A stretch of 64,000 bases of DNA, from contig CAWALU010000012.1 in assembly GCA_963782985.1 (NCBI GenBank), forward strand, positions 124,001 to 188,000, given 5' to 3'. Origin of the DNA: CAVSWT01 sp963782985. GTDB lineage: Bacteria > Bacteroidota > Ignavibacteria > Ignavibacteriales > Ignavibacteriaceae. The position numbers and the translations under genes were made by a program. Position 1 is the first letter of the stretch; each line of letters starts with the position of its first letter. Below, piece after piece: positions 54,455-63,922 of the stretch. A model generated the notes under the pieces. That model searched no databases. It was not told the origin of the DNA and saw only the letters and a list, made by a program, of their open reading frames with translations.

Positions 54455-54717
54455 TAAGAGAAACGCGATAACTGTCCAAAATAATTTGAATAAGAAATTA
54501 CTTACAATTCTTGAAAACAATACAGAACTTTATACAAGAATCAGAAACTCATCCCTACCCTTTTCTTATCAAAGAGAAGAGGTTTATTAGCAGTTATACT
54601 TTAACCTCAAAAGTTCTGTCAAGAAATATTATATACTGTTTTTCTGAAAAAAAGTCTCTCTCTTTGTAAGAGAGAGATTAGAATGAGTTCATTTATTTTG
54701 GACAGATAAGAGAAACG
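54455..54717. mobile_element. MITE-like element with 13-bp inverted ends and 11-bp flanking direct repeats
   Basis: CTGTCCAAAATAA (54472-54484) and its exact inverse TTATTTTGGACAG (54693-54705) bound a 234-base segment without coding capacity. TAAGAGAAACG occurs on both sides (54455-54465 and 54707-54717), as a target-site duplication would. The interior holds hairpins such as CTCTCTCTTTGTAAGAGAGAG. This fills most of the 360-base gap between marC and ackA. No matching transposase is in the window. Confidence 0.6.
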
Positions 54718-54731
54718 TAATTAAGTTTGTT

Positions 54732-55940
54732 CTATTTTTTTGCGGCTAATATCTCTTCTACGATAGTGTTGGTATCTAAAGCGATTACAAGCTCTTCATT
54801 TGTGGGTATGCGCATAACCTTAACTTTTGAATCATCTTTGGAAATTATTAATTCCTTTTTATTATTTTTTTCTTGATCCAATTCAATACCTAAAAATCTC
54901 AAATCTTCGCAGACCATCTCTCTAATTAGAGGAGCGTTCTCTCCAATTCCGCCTGTAAAAACGAAAACGTCAATTCCGCCCATTGCCGCGGCATAAGCGC
55001 CGAGGTATTTTTTAATTTTATAAGTAAACATTTCAAGGGCATATTTTGAGCGCTTATTATTTTCGTTTGCCGCTTTAATAATTTCGCGCATATCGCTGCT
55101 CTCTCCGCTAACGCCAATTAAACCGCTGTGTTTATTTAGCAACGTTCCGGCTTCGCCTAAAGTAAGACCTTCTTTTCCCATAATGTAAAGAATTAAAGAT
55201 GGGTCTAAATCGCCGCTTCTGGTTCCCATCATCAACCCTTCTAAGGGAGTAAATCCCATAGTAGTATCGACTGATCGTCCGTGCAAAACTGCCGCCATAC
55301 TGCATCCGTTGCCGAGATGCGCGGTTACAATTTTTAATTCGCTTACATCTTTGCCCAGCAATTCCGCCGCTTTGTTCGATACAAACAAGTGTGAGGTTCC
55401 GTGAAAACCATAACGTCTAATTTTATATTTTTTATAAAGCTCGTAAGGGATTCCATATAAATAAGCTTTGGGAGGCATCTTTACATGAAAAGCTGTATCA
55501 AATACTCCAACTTGGGGAGTGTTGGGCAGCAGTCTTTTTGTAGCTTGAATACCTTTAATGTTAGGGGGATTGTGCAATGGCGCCAGCTCAATATTTTCTT
55601 GCAGCGCCGCCATTACTTCATCAGTAATTAAAACAGAGCCGGAAAAAGTTTCACCGCCGTGAACTACACGGTGACCGACGGCGTCTATATCATCTTTGTC
55701 GTCAATTACGCCGTGATTTTTGCTAAGCATTACGCCAAGCACATATTCAATAGCAATTGTGTGATCTAAAATTTCACCGACAATTTTTATTTCGTCATTA
55801 TCATATCTGGAATGAGTTAAAACAGCGCTGTTCATTCCTATTCTTTCAACCATCCCTTTGGCAAGCGCAAATTGTTTTTCCGTATCAATAAATTGATATT
55901 TAATTGAAGAACTTCCGCAGTTAAGAACTAATACTCTCAT
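54732..55940 (-). CDS. ackA: Acetate kinase
   Basis: Interconverts acetyl phosphate and acetate with ADP/ATP. The 402-residue protein starts M-R-V-L-V-L-N-C-G-S-S-S-I-K-Y, the first phosphate-binding signature. It has H-R-V-V-H-G-G near residue 88, F-D-T-A-F-H catalytic Asp region, H-L-G-N-G-C-S and the C-terminal F-T-G-G-I-G-E-N. A strong AAAGGGG precedes the ATG. Gene order downstream of the 3-hydroxyacyl-CoA dehydrogenase suggests acetyl-CoA-linked catabolism. No phosphotransacetylase gene is seen in the window. Confidence 0.96.
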   Translation of the reverse strand: MRVLVLNCGSSSIKYQFIDTEKQFALAKGMVERIGMNSAVLTHSRYDNDEIKIVGEILDHTIAIEYVLGVMLSKNHGVIDDKDDIDAVGHRVVHGGETFSGSVLITDEVMAALQENIELAPLHNPPNIKGIQATKRLLPNTPQVGVFDTAFHVKMPPKAYLYGIPYELYKKYKIRRYGFHGTSHLFVSNKAAELLGKDVSELKIVTAHLGNGCSMAAVLHGRSVDTTMGFTPLEGLMMGTRSGDLDPSLILYIMGKEGLTLGEAGTLLNKHSGLIGVSGESSDMREIIKAANENNKRSKYALEMFTYKIKKYLGAYAAAMGGIDVFVFTGGIGENAPLIREMVCEDLRFLGIELDQEKNNKKELIISKDDSKVKVMRIPTNEELVIALDTNTIVEEILAAKK

Positions 55941-55972
55941 AAACCCCTTTGCTCCTTTTTACAAATTTTAGT

Positions 55973-56905
55973 TTAAATAATTTTACCATTTTCATCATAC
56001 CTATAAAAACCTTCGCCGGTTTTTTTACCAAGCTTTCTTTCTCTTACTAATTTCCGCAGAATGGGACAAGCGCGGTATCGCGGTTCGCCCAAAGTTTTCC
56101 ATAAAGTTTCCATCCAGGTCAGCACTTCATCCAAGCCCATCATATCAGCCATTTCCAGCGGACCGGATTGAAAGTTATAACCAAGCTTCATTGCGGTATC
56201 AATATCTTTAGCCGTGGCAACTCCTTCAAGCAAAATATACATTGCTTCGTTTAGAAGAGGAACTATCGCGCGCGTAGTTACAAAACCGGGATATTCATAA
56301 ACTTCAACCGGAGTTTTGCCGATGGACGCCGCAAATTTCTTTACTACTTCCACTGTGTTGTTTGACGTATGAATACATTTAACTAATTCTACCAAAGGAA
56401 TTTTCGGAACGGGATGAAGAAAGTGCATTCCTATAATTTTATCGGGTCGGGAAGTTGTTTCCGCAATTTTTGTTAAGCTTAAAGTTGAAGTGTTGGAAAT
56501 AAAAATTACATCTTTGGGCGCAATAGCGTCTAACTTTTTAAAGATATTTTTTTTCAATTCGAAATCTTCTTCCACTGCTTCAATAATTATTTCGGCGTCT
56601 TTGATTTTATTTAAATCCATTTCCCATTTTATTCTGCTGAGAATTAATTTTTTTTCAGCTTGCGTTAAAGCCCACCTTTTTATTTCACGCTCCAGCGAAT
56701 CAGATAAATTCGCAGCGGCTTTCTCACAATGCTCATTATCCTTTTCAATAATAGTTACTTCAATTCCCGCCGAAGAAATAGTTTGAGCAATTCCCTGCCC
56801 CATAATTCCAGCGCCGATAATTGCCACGTTATTTATTTGTTGACTGTCTTCAAATATTTTTGACCTGCCGAGCAGATCTTCTAATTTTAATCCTTCTTCT
56901 TTCAT
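55973..56905 (-). CDS. 3-hydroxyacyl-CoA dehydrogenase
   Basis: A 310-residue NAD-dependent dehydrogenase of the 3-hydroxybutyryl-CoA type. The Rossmann motif is I-I-G-A-G-I-M-G-Q-G-I-A (about 29-40), with E-A-V-E-E-D-F-E-L-K and S-N-T-S-T-L-S following. The catalytic His is in H-F-L-H-P-V-P, and the C-terminal domain includes P-G-F-V-T-T-R. A 25-residue N-terminal extension before the Rossmann fold is unusual, but the ATG is supported by its 4-base overlap with the upstream gene. It oxidises 3-hydroxyacyl-CoA in beta-oxidation or the reverse in butyrate-type pathways, with EtfAB as a likely downstream carrier for the partner acyl-CoA dehydrogenase. Confidence 0.92.
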   Translation of the reverse strand: MKEEGLKLEDLLGRSKIFEDSQQINNVAIIGAGIMGQGIAQTISSAGIEVTIIEKDNEHCEKAAANLSDSLEREIKRWALTQAEKKLILSRIKWEMDLNKIKDAEIIIEAVEEDFELKKNIFKKLDAIAPKDVIFISNTSTLSLTKIAETTSRPDKIIGMHFLHPVPKIPLVELVKCIHTSNNTVEVVKKFAASIGKTPVEVYEYPGFVTTRAIVPLLNEAMYILLEGVATAKDIDTAMKLGYNFQSGPLEMADMMGLDEVLTWMETLWKTLGEPRYRACPILRKLVRERKLGKKTGEGFYRYDENGKII

Positions 56906-57885
56906 AATTGTTTCGAGTTTTTATTTTGATTGTTATTCTTTGATAATTTATTTAATTCTTTAATTTCATTTTTACTTAACTGCAAACTAAGTTCCACCAA
57001 TTTGCTGCCGGCGCTAACTTTCATATTTTTTGTAAGCTGACCCAGGAAATAATTTTTATCAGAAATAATTCCCATCGCAATTGCGCTGGTTATGCCTGCG
57101 GTAAGAAGGTAAGCATTTTTAGAATTGCTGCAAATTAAATCAGATTCAATTTTAATCCCATTATTAAAATCCGCAGAAAGGGTAATTTTATTAATTGAAT
57201 TGAGCGCTTCATGACCGGGAATTTTATCAAAACCGCCTATTATTTTTTTGATGATTGAAGCTGTAATTTCCTGATCATTAACGGCAAGCCAGTACTGATT
57301 TTTAATTTTTATCTTTTCAATTAGATCTATAAAATCAAAGTTGAGTTTTAACGATTCATTTTTATTATTAATAACATCGTTTGCATATTGTTTATCGTTA
57401 AACATCGCCAGAGTAGAATCGTTAAAAAAAATGAACCGCTCGTTTTCCCAATTCTTTAATTGATAAATCGTTTTACCGGATTGAACTTCGGCTGTAAATT
57501 TTTCTTTATCATTAAAAAGAATATGAATATTTTTAATCTCTTTTTTAAAACTTATAGCTGCAAAGTTGGTTCCATTTGATGAAGAAGCCGATATAATTTC
57601 CGAGGCATAATCGGTAAGTTTTAAACCTGTTCGCTTCCTAAATTTATTTAGCCAGGCTTTAACTTCGCTTTGATCAAAATATGGTTTGAAATGCGAGTTC
57701 CAAAAATCGCTCTCCTTTACGTCGTCATAATTAATGTACATAACGGCTTGTGATTCTTTTGGAATAAGAGAAAATATTTTCCACTGACTTTTGCTAATCG
57801 GGCTGTATTCATTGTGCTTGGCGCATCCTATAAAAGAAGCGCCGCTTAAACATAAAATCAAAATTATTACAATCCGTTTCTTCAT
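56902..57885 (-). CDS. Hypothetical lipoprotein
   Basis: A 327-residue lipoprotein with a lipobox F-I-G-C (Cys21). I cannot assign a family. The mature part starts with a segment containing I-P-K-E-S-Q-A-V-M-Y-I-N-Y-D-D, reminiscent of DUF3352-like periplasmic proteins, and ends in a Lys/Asn-rich tail. It lies in an apparent operon after an ABC permease (2 bases) and overlaps the dehydrogenase gene. Likely envelope-located; role unknown. Confidence 0.7.
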   Translation of the reverse strand: MKKRIVIILILCLSGASFIGCAKHNEYSPISKSQWKIFSLIPKESQAVMYINYDDVKESDFWNSHFKPYFDQSEVKAWLNKFRKRTGLKLTDYASEIISASSSNGTNFAAISFKKEIKNIHILFNDKEKFTAEVQSGKTIYQLKNWENERFIFFNDSTLAMFNDKQYANDVINNKNESLKLNFDFIDLIEKIKIKNQYWLAVNDQEITASIIKKIIGGFDKIPGHEALNSINKITLSADFNNGIKIESDLICSNSKNAYLLTAGITSAIAMGIISDKNYFLGQLTKNMKVSAGSKLVELSLQLSKNEIKELNKLSKNNNQNKNSKQL

Positions 57886-57887
57886 TA

Positions 57888-58709
57888 TTAGAAATCTTTT
57901 CTCGTAAATAAAAAAATACTATAGCCTAATATTATTATTAAAAATATCCCAGATGATATTACCGGCTGAAAATCAACAACTTCTTTGCCTGAGGAAACTT
58001 TAATTAAAATATCCCCCATTAGCTCGGAAGTCTTTGGAATTATATAATATAGCCCGCGTAAAATTTCCTTAACAAAATCGCTTACAGAAAACATATCAAC
58101 GCGTAATTTTACAAAGAGTAATACCGGACTTAAAATTAAATAGATGAAGTAAGCAATCATCATTCCAAAAATTGAGCTGCGGGTACTTATTCCGAATAAT
58201 ACAATTATCGAATAAAGAACTGCGAATGTAAAGGTGATCATAATTATCGACCATAAAAATGAACCATCCCAATAGGAAAATTTAAACGAGATCATCAGCC
58301 AGGCGCCGAATATTAATAACCCAATATTTAAAAAGATAAATAGAATTCCGCCGATATATTTTCCTAAAATTAATTGAGGGCGGGAAATTGGTTTTGAAAG
58401 AAGAAGATCAATATTCCCCTTCTCAAGCATGTTAGGAACAAAGCTGGCTGTAGAAAAAATTGCAAGAAGCAAACACAGATTTGCCAGCGGCGAAGCAATT
58501 GCAACTTCCAGCAATCCGATTGCTTCACCCAATATAAATTTATCGTTTGAAGGATTGATTGCGGTTATAATTGAGCTTGTATCCACCAGCGAAAACACTA
58601 TACCTAACCCGATTAGAAACAAAGCGGTAACAGCCATAAAGAATATAAATACTTTTCTTGCCAGAGCTTCGCGAATTGTAAATGCAATAATTATTAAAAC
58701 GTTTTTCAT
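57888..58709 (-). CDS. ABC-2 type transporter permease
   Basis: A 273-residue membrane protein with about six hydrophobic segments and the ABC-2 permease pattern, with L-L-L-S-K-P-I-S-R-P-Q-L-I-L-G-K-Y after the second segment, as in NosY-like permeases. It overlaps the ATPase gene by 4 bases (ATGA). With that ATPase it forms an exporter or regulatory ABC system of unknown substrate. Confidence 0.88.
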   Translation of the reverse strand: MKNVLIIIAFTIREALARKVFIFFMAVTALFLIGLGIVFSLVDTSSIITAINPSNDKFILGEAIGLLEVAIASPLANLCLLLAIFSTASFVPNMLEKGNIDLLLSKPISRPQLILGKYIGGILFIFLNIGLLIFGAWLMISFKFSYWDGSFLWSIIMITFTFAVLYSIIVLFGISTRSSIFGMMIAYFIYLILSPVLLFVKLRVDMFSVSDFVKEILRGLYYIIPKTSELMGDILIKVSSGKEVVDFQPVISSGIFLIIILGYSIFLFTRKDF

Positions 58710-59647
58710 TCCACGCCCCCTTTGTTTGATTCATTAATAAGCGAAATGAATATGTCTTCCAAAGAAGTTTTAAGCGGCACCATTTCTTTAATTGTTATAT
58801 GGTTTGACCTAATCAGATCAATAACTTTGTTTAAATCGTTCGCATCATTCATGCGGATTGAGTAAGCTCCTTCGCTAATTTTTTTCGAAGAGAACCCGCT
58901 TATTTCGCTAAACGAAATACTATCAAGGTTATCATTCTCAATAGTAATTTTATACTCTTCTTTTTTTTCCGTCAACTCCTTAACTGTGCCTTCGCTTAAA
59001 AGTTTTCCCTTATTCAAAATTGCAACCCGGTCAGTAATCATTTCAACTTCAGAAAGAAGATGGCTATTTAGAAAAATTGTTTTGGATTTATTCTTTAACT
59101 CTAAAAGTACATCTCTAATTTGCTTTCGTCCAATTGGGTCAACGCCGTCGGTGGGTTCGTCTAAAAAAATCAAATCGGGATCATTCAACAATGCTTGAGC
59201 CAAGCCCAATCTCTGCATCATTCCCTTTGAATAAGTTTTAACTTTAGATTTTTTCCATTTAGATAGATCCATTAGTTCCAACAGTTCGTCAATTTTTCTA
59301 TTTAATGTTCTGTCATCAAGTCCGCTTAAACGCCCAAAAAATTTTAGTACATTTCCGCCTGTTAGGTAAGATGGATATTTATGATTTTCGGGAAGATAAC
59401 CTACCCTGTTTTTAATTTTATAATTTGAAATATCTTCATTTAAAATTTTTGCATTACCATTTGTAGGGAAAGTTATACCGAGAAGAATTTTTATTAGCGT
59501 AGTTTTGCCTGCTCCGTTAGGACCTAAAAGCCCAAAAATAGTCCCCTCGGAAACATTTAAGTTGAAATCATTTAAAGCCTGAACCTGTCTCTTCCCGAAA
59601 GAATTAGAGTAAATTTTTGTAAGATTTGTTGTTTCAATTGCATTCAT
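58706..59647 (-). CDS. ABC transporter ATP-binding protein
   Basis: A 313-residue ATPase: Walker A G-P-N-G-A-G-K-T-T (about 41-49), signature Y-S-K-G-M-M-Q-R, and Walker B L-I-F-L-D-E-P-T-D-G-V-D-P. The C-terminal extension (about 225-313) is typical of exporter ATPases paired with ABC-2 permeases. First gene of the operon running ATPase, permease, lipoprotein, 3-hydroxyacyl-CoA dehydrogenase, possibly ackA. Confidence 0.93.
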   Translation of the reverse strand: MNAIETTNLTKIYSNSFGKRQVQALNDFNLNVSEGTIFGLLGPNGAGKTTLIKILLGITFPTNGNAKILNEDISNYKIKNRVGYLPENHKYPSYLTGGNVLKFFGRLSGLDDRTLNRKIDELLELMDLSKWKKSKVKTYSKGMMQRLGLAQALLNDPDLIFLDEPTDGVDPIGRKQIRDVLLELKNKSKTIFLNSHLLSEVEMITDRVAILNKGKLLSEGTVKELTEKKEEYKITIENDNLDSISFSEISGFSSKKISEGAYSIRMNDANDLNKVIDLIRSNHITIKEMVPLKTSLEDIFISLINESNKGGVE

Positions 59648-59805
59648 TTTAAAATAAAAATTGTTAAAATAGTTTTGTAAATATAATCAATTTTAAGATT
59701 GTAATTTGGATAGATTTGGAGTAACAATTTTAGAAATTTGCACATTCAATCGTTTAAGTATTAGACTTAGCTTTTTTAAAATTTTTTATTAGTTATTTAA
59801 CTTTA

Positions 59806-62457
59806 ATGACCATTCAACAAGCTCTTCAAAAATATTTTGGGTTAAAAACTTTTCGCAATGCCCAGCAGGAAATTATTGAATCAATAATAGACGGAAATAA
59901 TGTTTTAGCGGTACTTCCCACAGGCGCCGGCAAATCGTTATGTTACCAGCTTCCCGCATTGATATCAGAAAATTTTTCAATCGTAATCTCGCCATTAATT
60001 TCTTTAATGAAAGATCAGGTTGATGCATTAAATAATAATAACAGACTGGAAGACAGGAGTGAAGAGTTAGCTGCTTTCATCAATAGCACAATGACTTTTT
60101 ATGAAACCGAAGAAGTTCTGCGAAATATTGAATTCGGAAAAATAAAATTATTGTATGTAGCCCCCGAAAGATTGGGAAACAATTCATTTGCAGAACGCAT
60201 TAAAAAACTTTCACCGACTTATTTGTTTATTGATGAAGCTCATTGCATCAGCGAATGGGGGCATAATTTTCGTCCAAGCTATAGCAAGATAAAAGAGTTT
60301 ATCGATTTTGTTGAAATTAAAAATGTATCCGGTTTTACCGCCACCGCAACACCAGAAGTGATAAAAGATATTACAAAACAGCTTGGATTTAAAAATCATA
60401 AATTATTTGTAAAAGGTTTTGAAAGAGACAATCTCCATTTAAATGTAATCATCACAAAAAAGAAAAAAGAAAAATGCCTTGAGTTAATTTCCGTTTACAA
60501 AACTCCGGCTATAATTTATACTGCTTCACGAAAAAACGCTGAAGAGATTTCTGAATTTTTAGTGATGAATAGAATTAATTGCTCATACTATCACGCCGGC
60601 GTTCAGCCTGAAATTAGAAAAAAGATTCAAGAGGATTTTATTGAAGATAGAACCCCAATTATTGCCGCTACTAACGCCTTCGGAATGGGGATTGACAAAA
60701 AAGATATACGATTAATTATTCATTACAATACACCAGGTTCTATCGAAAATTATTATCAGGAAATTGGAAGAGCAGGCAGAGACGGGAAAAGCTCGCATGT
60801 ATTTTTGCTGCACGAAGATTATGATATCAACATTCAAAATTTTTTTATTTCAAATTCATATCCGGATAAAGAATTAATTCAAAATATATATTCTGCCATT
60901 TGCGACTACGGAAAAATTGCGGAAGGCGTTTTGCCTGAAAACGAAATTCCTTTAAACATGGAATACATTAACGCTTATTGCAAAAAGAAAATCAGCAAAG
61001 GTTTACTGCACGCAGCTTTAAGATTTTTAGAGTCGGCAAATTATTTAAAGCAGTTATCTGAATACGAGAGAAATATTTCGCTTCAATTTATAATGAATAA
61101 AAACCGGCTAAAGGAATTTACAAAGCAATCATCGAATGATCTTTTAAAAGAAACTGTTTTGCAGCTGCTCCGCGAGTTTGGCAGTGAAATTTTATCGGGT
61201 AAAATTAATATTTCGATAAGTCAACTTTCTAAAAAGTTTGATTTGGACGAAGATAATTTGGAAGAAACTTTATTAACGCTTGATAATTTGGGAGTTCTTT
61301 CATTCAACAAAATTTTTTCAAAGGACAACATAATATTAACCTCGCCGCGCGTAAGCAAAAATCAACTTATCATTAATTATAAAAAAATAAACGAGAGCTA
61401 TTTAAATCTGCGTTCCAAAGTAGATAGAATGGTTAATTATGTTTATTCGCTTGACTGCCGCTTCAAATTTATTCTTCATTATTTTGGCGAAGACGTTAGC
61501 GGCTACCAGTGCGGCAGATGCGATAGATGCACTGCAAAACAAGGGCTGTCAGCAGATACGGTGAATTATGTTAAAGAAATCATTTTAAAAACTTTAGGCG
61601 AAAATAATTTTAAATTTACTGAAAATTCTTTGATTCAATTGCTGCGCGGTAAATCTAAAAAAACTGAACTAGCCGGCGTTTCATCATTCGGAGCATTTTC
61701 AAATTACGCCTCGAACGATTTAAAGTTAATTATTCATCAAATGATTTCGGAAAAATCATTAATAAAAAGAATAGGTAAAACCGGCGCCTTATCTCTCTCT
61801 ACTGAAGCCGCGGCTAAATTCAAAATTCCTAATCAAACTGAAAGCGACATTCTTTTTTTAGATTACGAAGAAAATTTAATTTTATTTAATACGCTAAGAG
61901 AAGTAAGAACAAAAGCCGCAAAAAGATTTATGCAGTCATCTTACTTAATTTGCGCCGATGAGATTTTAAGAATTATCGCCGCAAAAAAACCTAAAACTAA
62001 AAACGAGTTATTATCCATCGAAGGATTTAACAACCGGATGTTTAACAAAATTGGAGAGGAAATTTTAGAAGCAATAAATGAAATGCAAAATGAGGAAATT
62101 TTTTCAAATGAAACAAAAAATTCATCAACTAAAGATTTACAAAAAGAAATTCCGCAAAATATAATTGAGACTTTTCATCTTCTAAAAAAAGGTTACGGTT
62201 TAAAAGATATTGCTTCGTTAAGGAAACTTTCGGAACCCATTATTTCAATGCAGATTGAAACTATAATTGAGTTTAAACCTGAAGTTGACGTTTCGCATTT
62301 ATTCAATGACGGAATTTATGATTTAATAATGGGGGAGATTAAAAAAGGGTTTTCAAATTTAAAAGAAATTAAAGCAACGCTACCGAATGAAATTTCATTT
62401 TCGCAAATAAGAATTGCAGCCGCTAAGTATCGAACGTCTGTTACAAAGCGCTATTGA
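59806..62457 (+). CDS. recQ: ATP-dependent DNA helicase RecQ
   Basis: An 883-residue 3'-5' helicase of recombination and repair. Walker A P-T-G-A-G-K-S lies at about 38-44, the DEAH box D-E-A-H at 143-146 with C-I-S-E-W-G-H-N-F-R-P-S-Y, and helicase motif VI Q-E-I-G-R-A-G-R-D-G. The RQC zinc site has D-C-R-F followed by C-G-R-C-D-R-C, near 568. An HRDC domain (about 700-760) and a helix-turn-helix C-terminal domain (about 785-880) follow. Longer than E. coli RecQ, as is common in this lineage. Divergent from the ABC operon; its 3' end overlaps the DUF4296-like gene by 7 bases. Confidence 0.95.
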   Translation: MTIQQALQKYFGLKTFRNAQQEIIESIIDGNNVLAVLPTGAGKSLCYQLPALISENFSIVISPLISLMKDQVDALNNNNRLEDRSEELAAFINSTMTFYETEEVLRNIEFGKIKLLYVAPERLGNNSFAERIKKLSPTYLFIDEAHCISEWGHNFRPSYSKIKEFIDFVEIKNVSGFTATATPEVIKDITKQLGFKNHKLFVKGFERDNLHLNVIITKKKKEKCLELISVYKTPAIIYTASRKNAEEISEFLVMNRINCSYYHAGVQPEIRKKIQEDFIEDRTPIIAATNAFGMGIDKKDIRLIIHYNTPGSIENYYQEIGRAGRDGKSSHVFLLHEDYDINIQNFFISNSYPDKELIQNIYSAICDYGKIAEGVLPENEIPLNMEYINAYCKKKISKGLLHAALRFLESANYLKQLSEYERNISLQFIMNKNRLKEFTKQSSNDLLKETVLQLLREFGSEILSGKINISISQLSKKFDLDEDNLEETLLTLDNLGVLSFNKIFSKDNIILTSPRVSKNQLIINYKKINESYLNLRSKVDRMVNYVYSLDCRFKFILHYFGEDVSGYQCGRCDRCTAKQGLSADTVNYVKEIILKTLGENNFKFTENSLIQLLRGKSKKTELAGVSSFGAFSNYASNDLKLIIHQMISEKSLIKRIGKTGALSLSTEAAAKFKIPNQTESDILFLDYEENLILFNTLREVRTKAAKRFMQSSYLICADEILRIIAAKKPKTKNELLSIEGFNNRMFNKIGEEILEAINEMQNEEIFSNETKNSSTKDLQKEIPQNIIETFHLLKKGYGLKDIASLRKLSEPIISMQIETIIEFKPEVDVSHLFNDGIYDLIMGEIKKGFSNLKEIKATLPNEISFSQIRIAAAKYRTSVTKRY

Positions 62458-62807
62458 GTCGGGGGTTCGGTTTTCATCTTTTCAACTTCGGCAAAAACTT
62501 TGTCAAAAAATTCCTGCCACCTAAGCGGCTCTTCATTATAATAATCAACCGTCCGCTGATATTGATTTAAACTGACATTAAATTTATTTAAAATAGAATC
62601 GCGTATTTGCGTGCGTATGTTTTTTGTGAGTAAACTATCTTTTGGAAAAACTGAAATGGAATCTTGAGCAATTATCATCTCTGTATAAACATTAACAAAT
62701 TTATCTTCGTCAATTATTTTATCATTTTGACATGTATAGAATAACATTGGAAATGAAAAAAGATAAGCAAATTTTAATAAATATTTATGAGTAATTAAAT
62801 AATTCAT
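62451..62807 (-). CDS. Small lipoprotein, DUF4296-like
   Basis: A 118-residue exported lipoprotein with lipobox F-Y-T-C (Cys26), followed by an acidic helical region with D-E-D-K-F-V-N-V-Y-T-E-M-I-I-A-Q and Q-Y-Q-R-T-V-D-Y-Y-N. The pattern matches DUF4296, a short Bacteroidetes-Chlorobi lipoprotein family of unknown role. It overlaps the recQ end tail to tail. Family call is moderate because the protein is short. Confidence 0.65.
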   Translation of the reverse strand: MNYLITHKYLLKFAYLFSFPMLFYTCQNDKIIDEDKFVNVYTEMIIAQDSISVFPKDSLLTKNIRTQIRDSILNKFNVSLNQYQRTVDYYNEEPLRWQEFFDKVFAEVEKMKTEPPTQ

Positions 62808-62880
62808 TTTTTATTTATTGCGGAATTGATTGGTTGAATTAATAATCGAATGAATGCTTGAATGAATGCAAATTAATTTT

Positions 62881-62908
62881 TTGCTTTTTTATCTATTCTA
62901 AAAAGCAA
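62881..62908. other. Inverted repeat TTGCTTTTT / AAAAAGCAA
   Basis: A perfect 9-bp stem with a loop of about 10 bases lies between the rhomboid gene and the DUF4296-like gene, both on the minus strand. It could end rhomboid transcription, but there is no T-run after the stem on the minus strand, so I mark it only as a hairpin. The surrounding 155 bases hold nothing else. Confidence 0.35.
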
Positions 62909-62962
62909 CCTAATGAATTTTGACTTTGGATCCGCCACGAGGATTGACCTTTGCCAATTTCC

Positions 62963-63877
62963 TCACTTCATCTTTTTACTTGCTTCAAAAAGGATTCTCT
63001 TTTCTTTATCGGATAAATTTTGGTAACCGGACTGACTTATCTTATCTAAAATTGCGTCAATTTCTCTTTGTGAAACTGGCGATTCATCTTTATCAGTTAT
63101 ATCAAAATAAGTTGCGTCTTCAATATCCTCCTTCTTTTTCTTAAAAGGATTGGGAACATTTTTGAACCTATTTGACATATTATTGTAGTTGCCAACCGAG
63201 TTTTTATTTTGAAAAATATTTTTGAATGAAGCATTTGTTTGAGAAGTGAAAAGCATGTAAAGCAAACCGAATAAAGCTCCGCCGAGATGAGCAAAGTGAG
63301 CGACATTATCGCCTCCGTTAACGGCAAATAAATCAAGTAGAATTAAAAACCCTATAAAATATTTTACCTTTACGGGAATTAAAAAATAAATATAGATATA
63401 TCTGTTGGGGAAAAGCATGGCAAACGCAACCATAACGCCCATTATTGCGCCGGATGCGCCAACAGTTGGACCGCTTAATCCGCCGGATAAGATTGGCATT
63501 AATAAAATTTGCAACAAGCCGCCCACCGTTCCGGCAAGCAAATAAAAAATTAAAAACTTTTTTGAACCCCATAAATTTTCAATTTCCATTCCGAACATCC
63601 AAAGTATAAACATATTGAAAAAGATGTGGAAAAATCCGGCGTGCATAAATTGATAAGTAATTAATTGCCATGGGTAAAACGGACTTGGTCCGTTAAGCGG
63701 CATAAGCGCAAAATATTTTGTAATAAAATAAGCGATGGAATAATCAGCCGTTAAATAAATATTTTGCCCCAGCATCTGAAAAATAAAAACAGCGCCGTTA
63801 ATAATTAATAAGTTTTTGATGACAGGAGGAAAAACGCTAAAGCCGCCCAAACCGCCTGGTTTATAATAATTGCTCAA
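62963..63877 (-). CDS. Rhomboid family intramembrane serine protease
   Basis: A 304-residue polytopic membrane protease. The N-terminal membrane segment is followed by the conserved H-I-F-F-N-M region, then the catalytic Ser142 in T-V-G-A-S-G-A-I-M-G (GxSG motif) and the catalytic His (probably 197) in H-F-A-H-L-G-G-A-L-F-G. An extra C-terminal cytosolic part (about 215-304) contains charged, helical sequence (E-I-D-A-I-L-D-K-I-S) seen in other family members. It cleaves membrane proteins; substrate unknown. It follows the pgk gene on the same strand. Confidence 0.9.
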   Translation of the reverse strand: MSNYYKPGGLGGFSVFPPVIKNLLIINGAVFIFQMLGQNIYLTADYSIAYFITKYFALMPLNGPSPFYPWQLITYQFMHAGFFHIFFNMFILWMFGMEIENLWGSKKFLIFYLLAGTVGGLLQILLMPILSGGLSGPTVGASGAIMGVMVAFAMLFPNRYIYIYFLIPVKVKYFIGFLILLDLFAVNGGDNVAHFAHLGGALFGLLYMLFTSQTNASFKNIFQNKNSVGNYNNMSNRFKNVPNPFKKKKEDIEDATYFDITDKDESPVSQREIDAILDKISQSGYQNLSDKEKRILFEASKKMK

Positions 63878-63922
63878 TATAAAAATTCCTTAATAAAACT
63901 AATTCAAAAATAAGTTTAAGCG

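Noticed and set aside
62920..63144. 74-codon plus-strand frame
   Set aside because: Mostly overlaps the rhomboid gene on the opposite strand and has no ribosome binding site.
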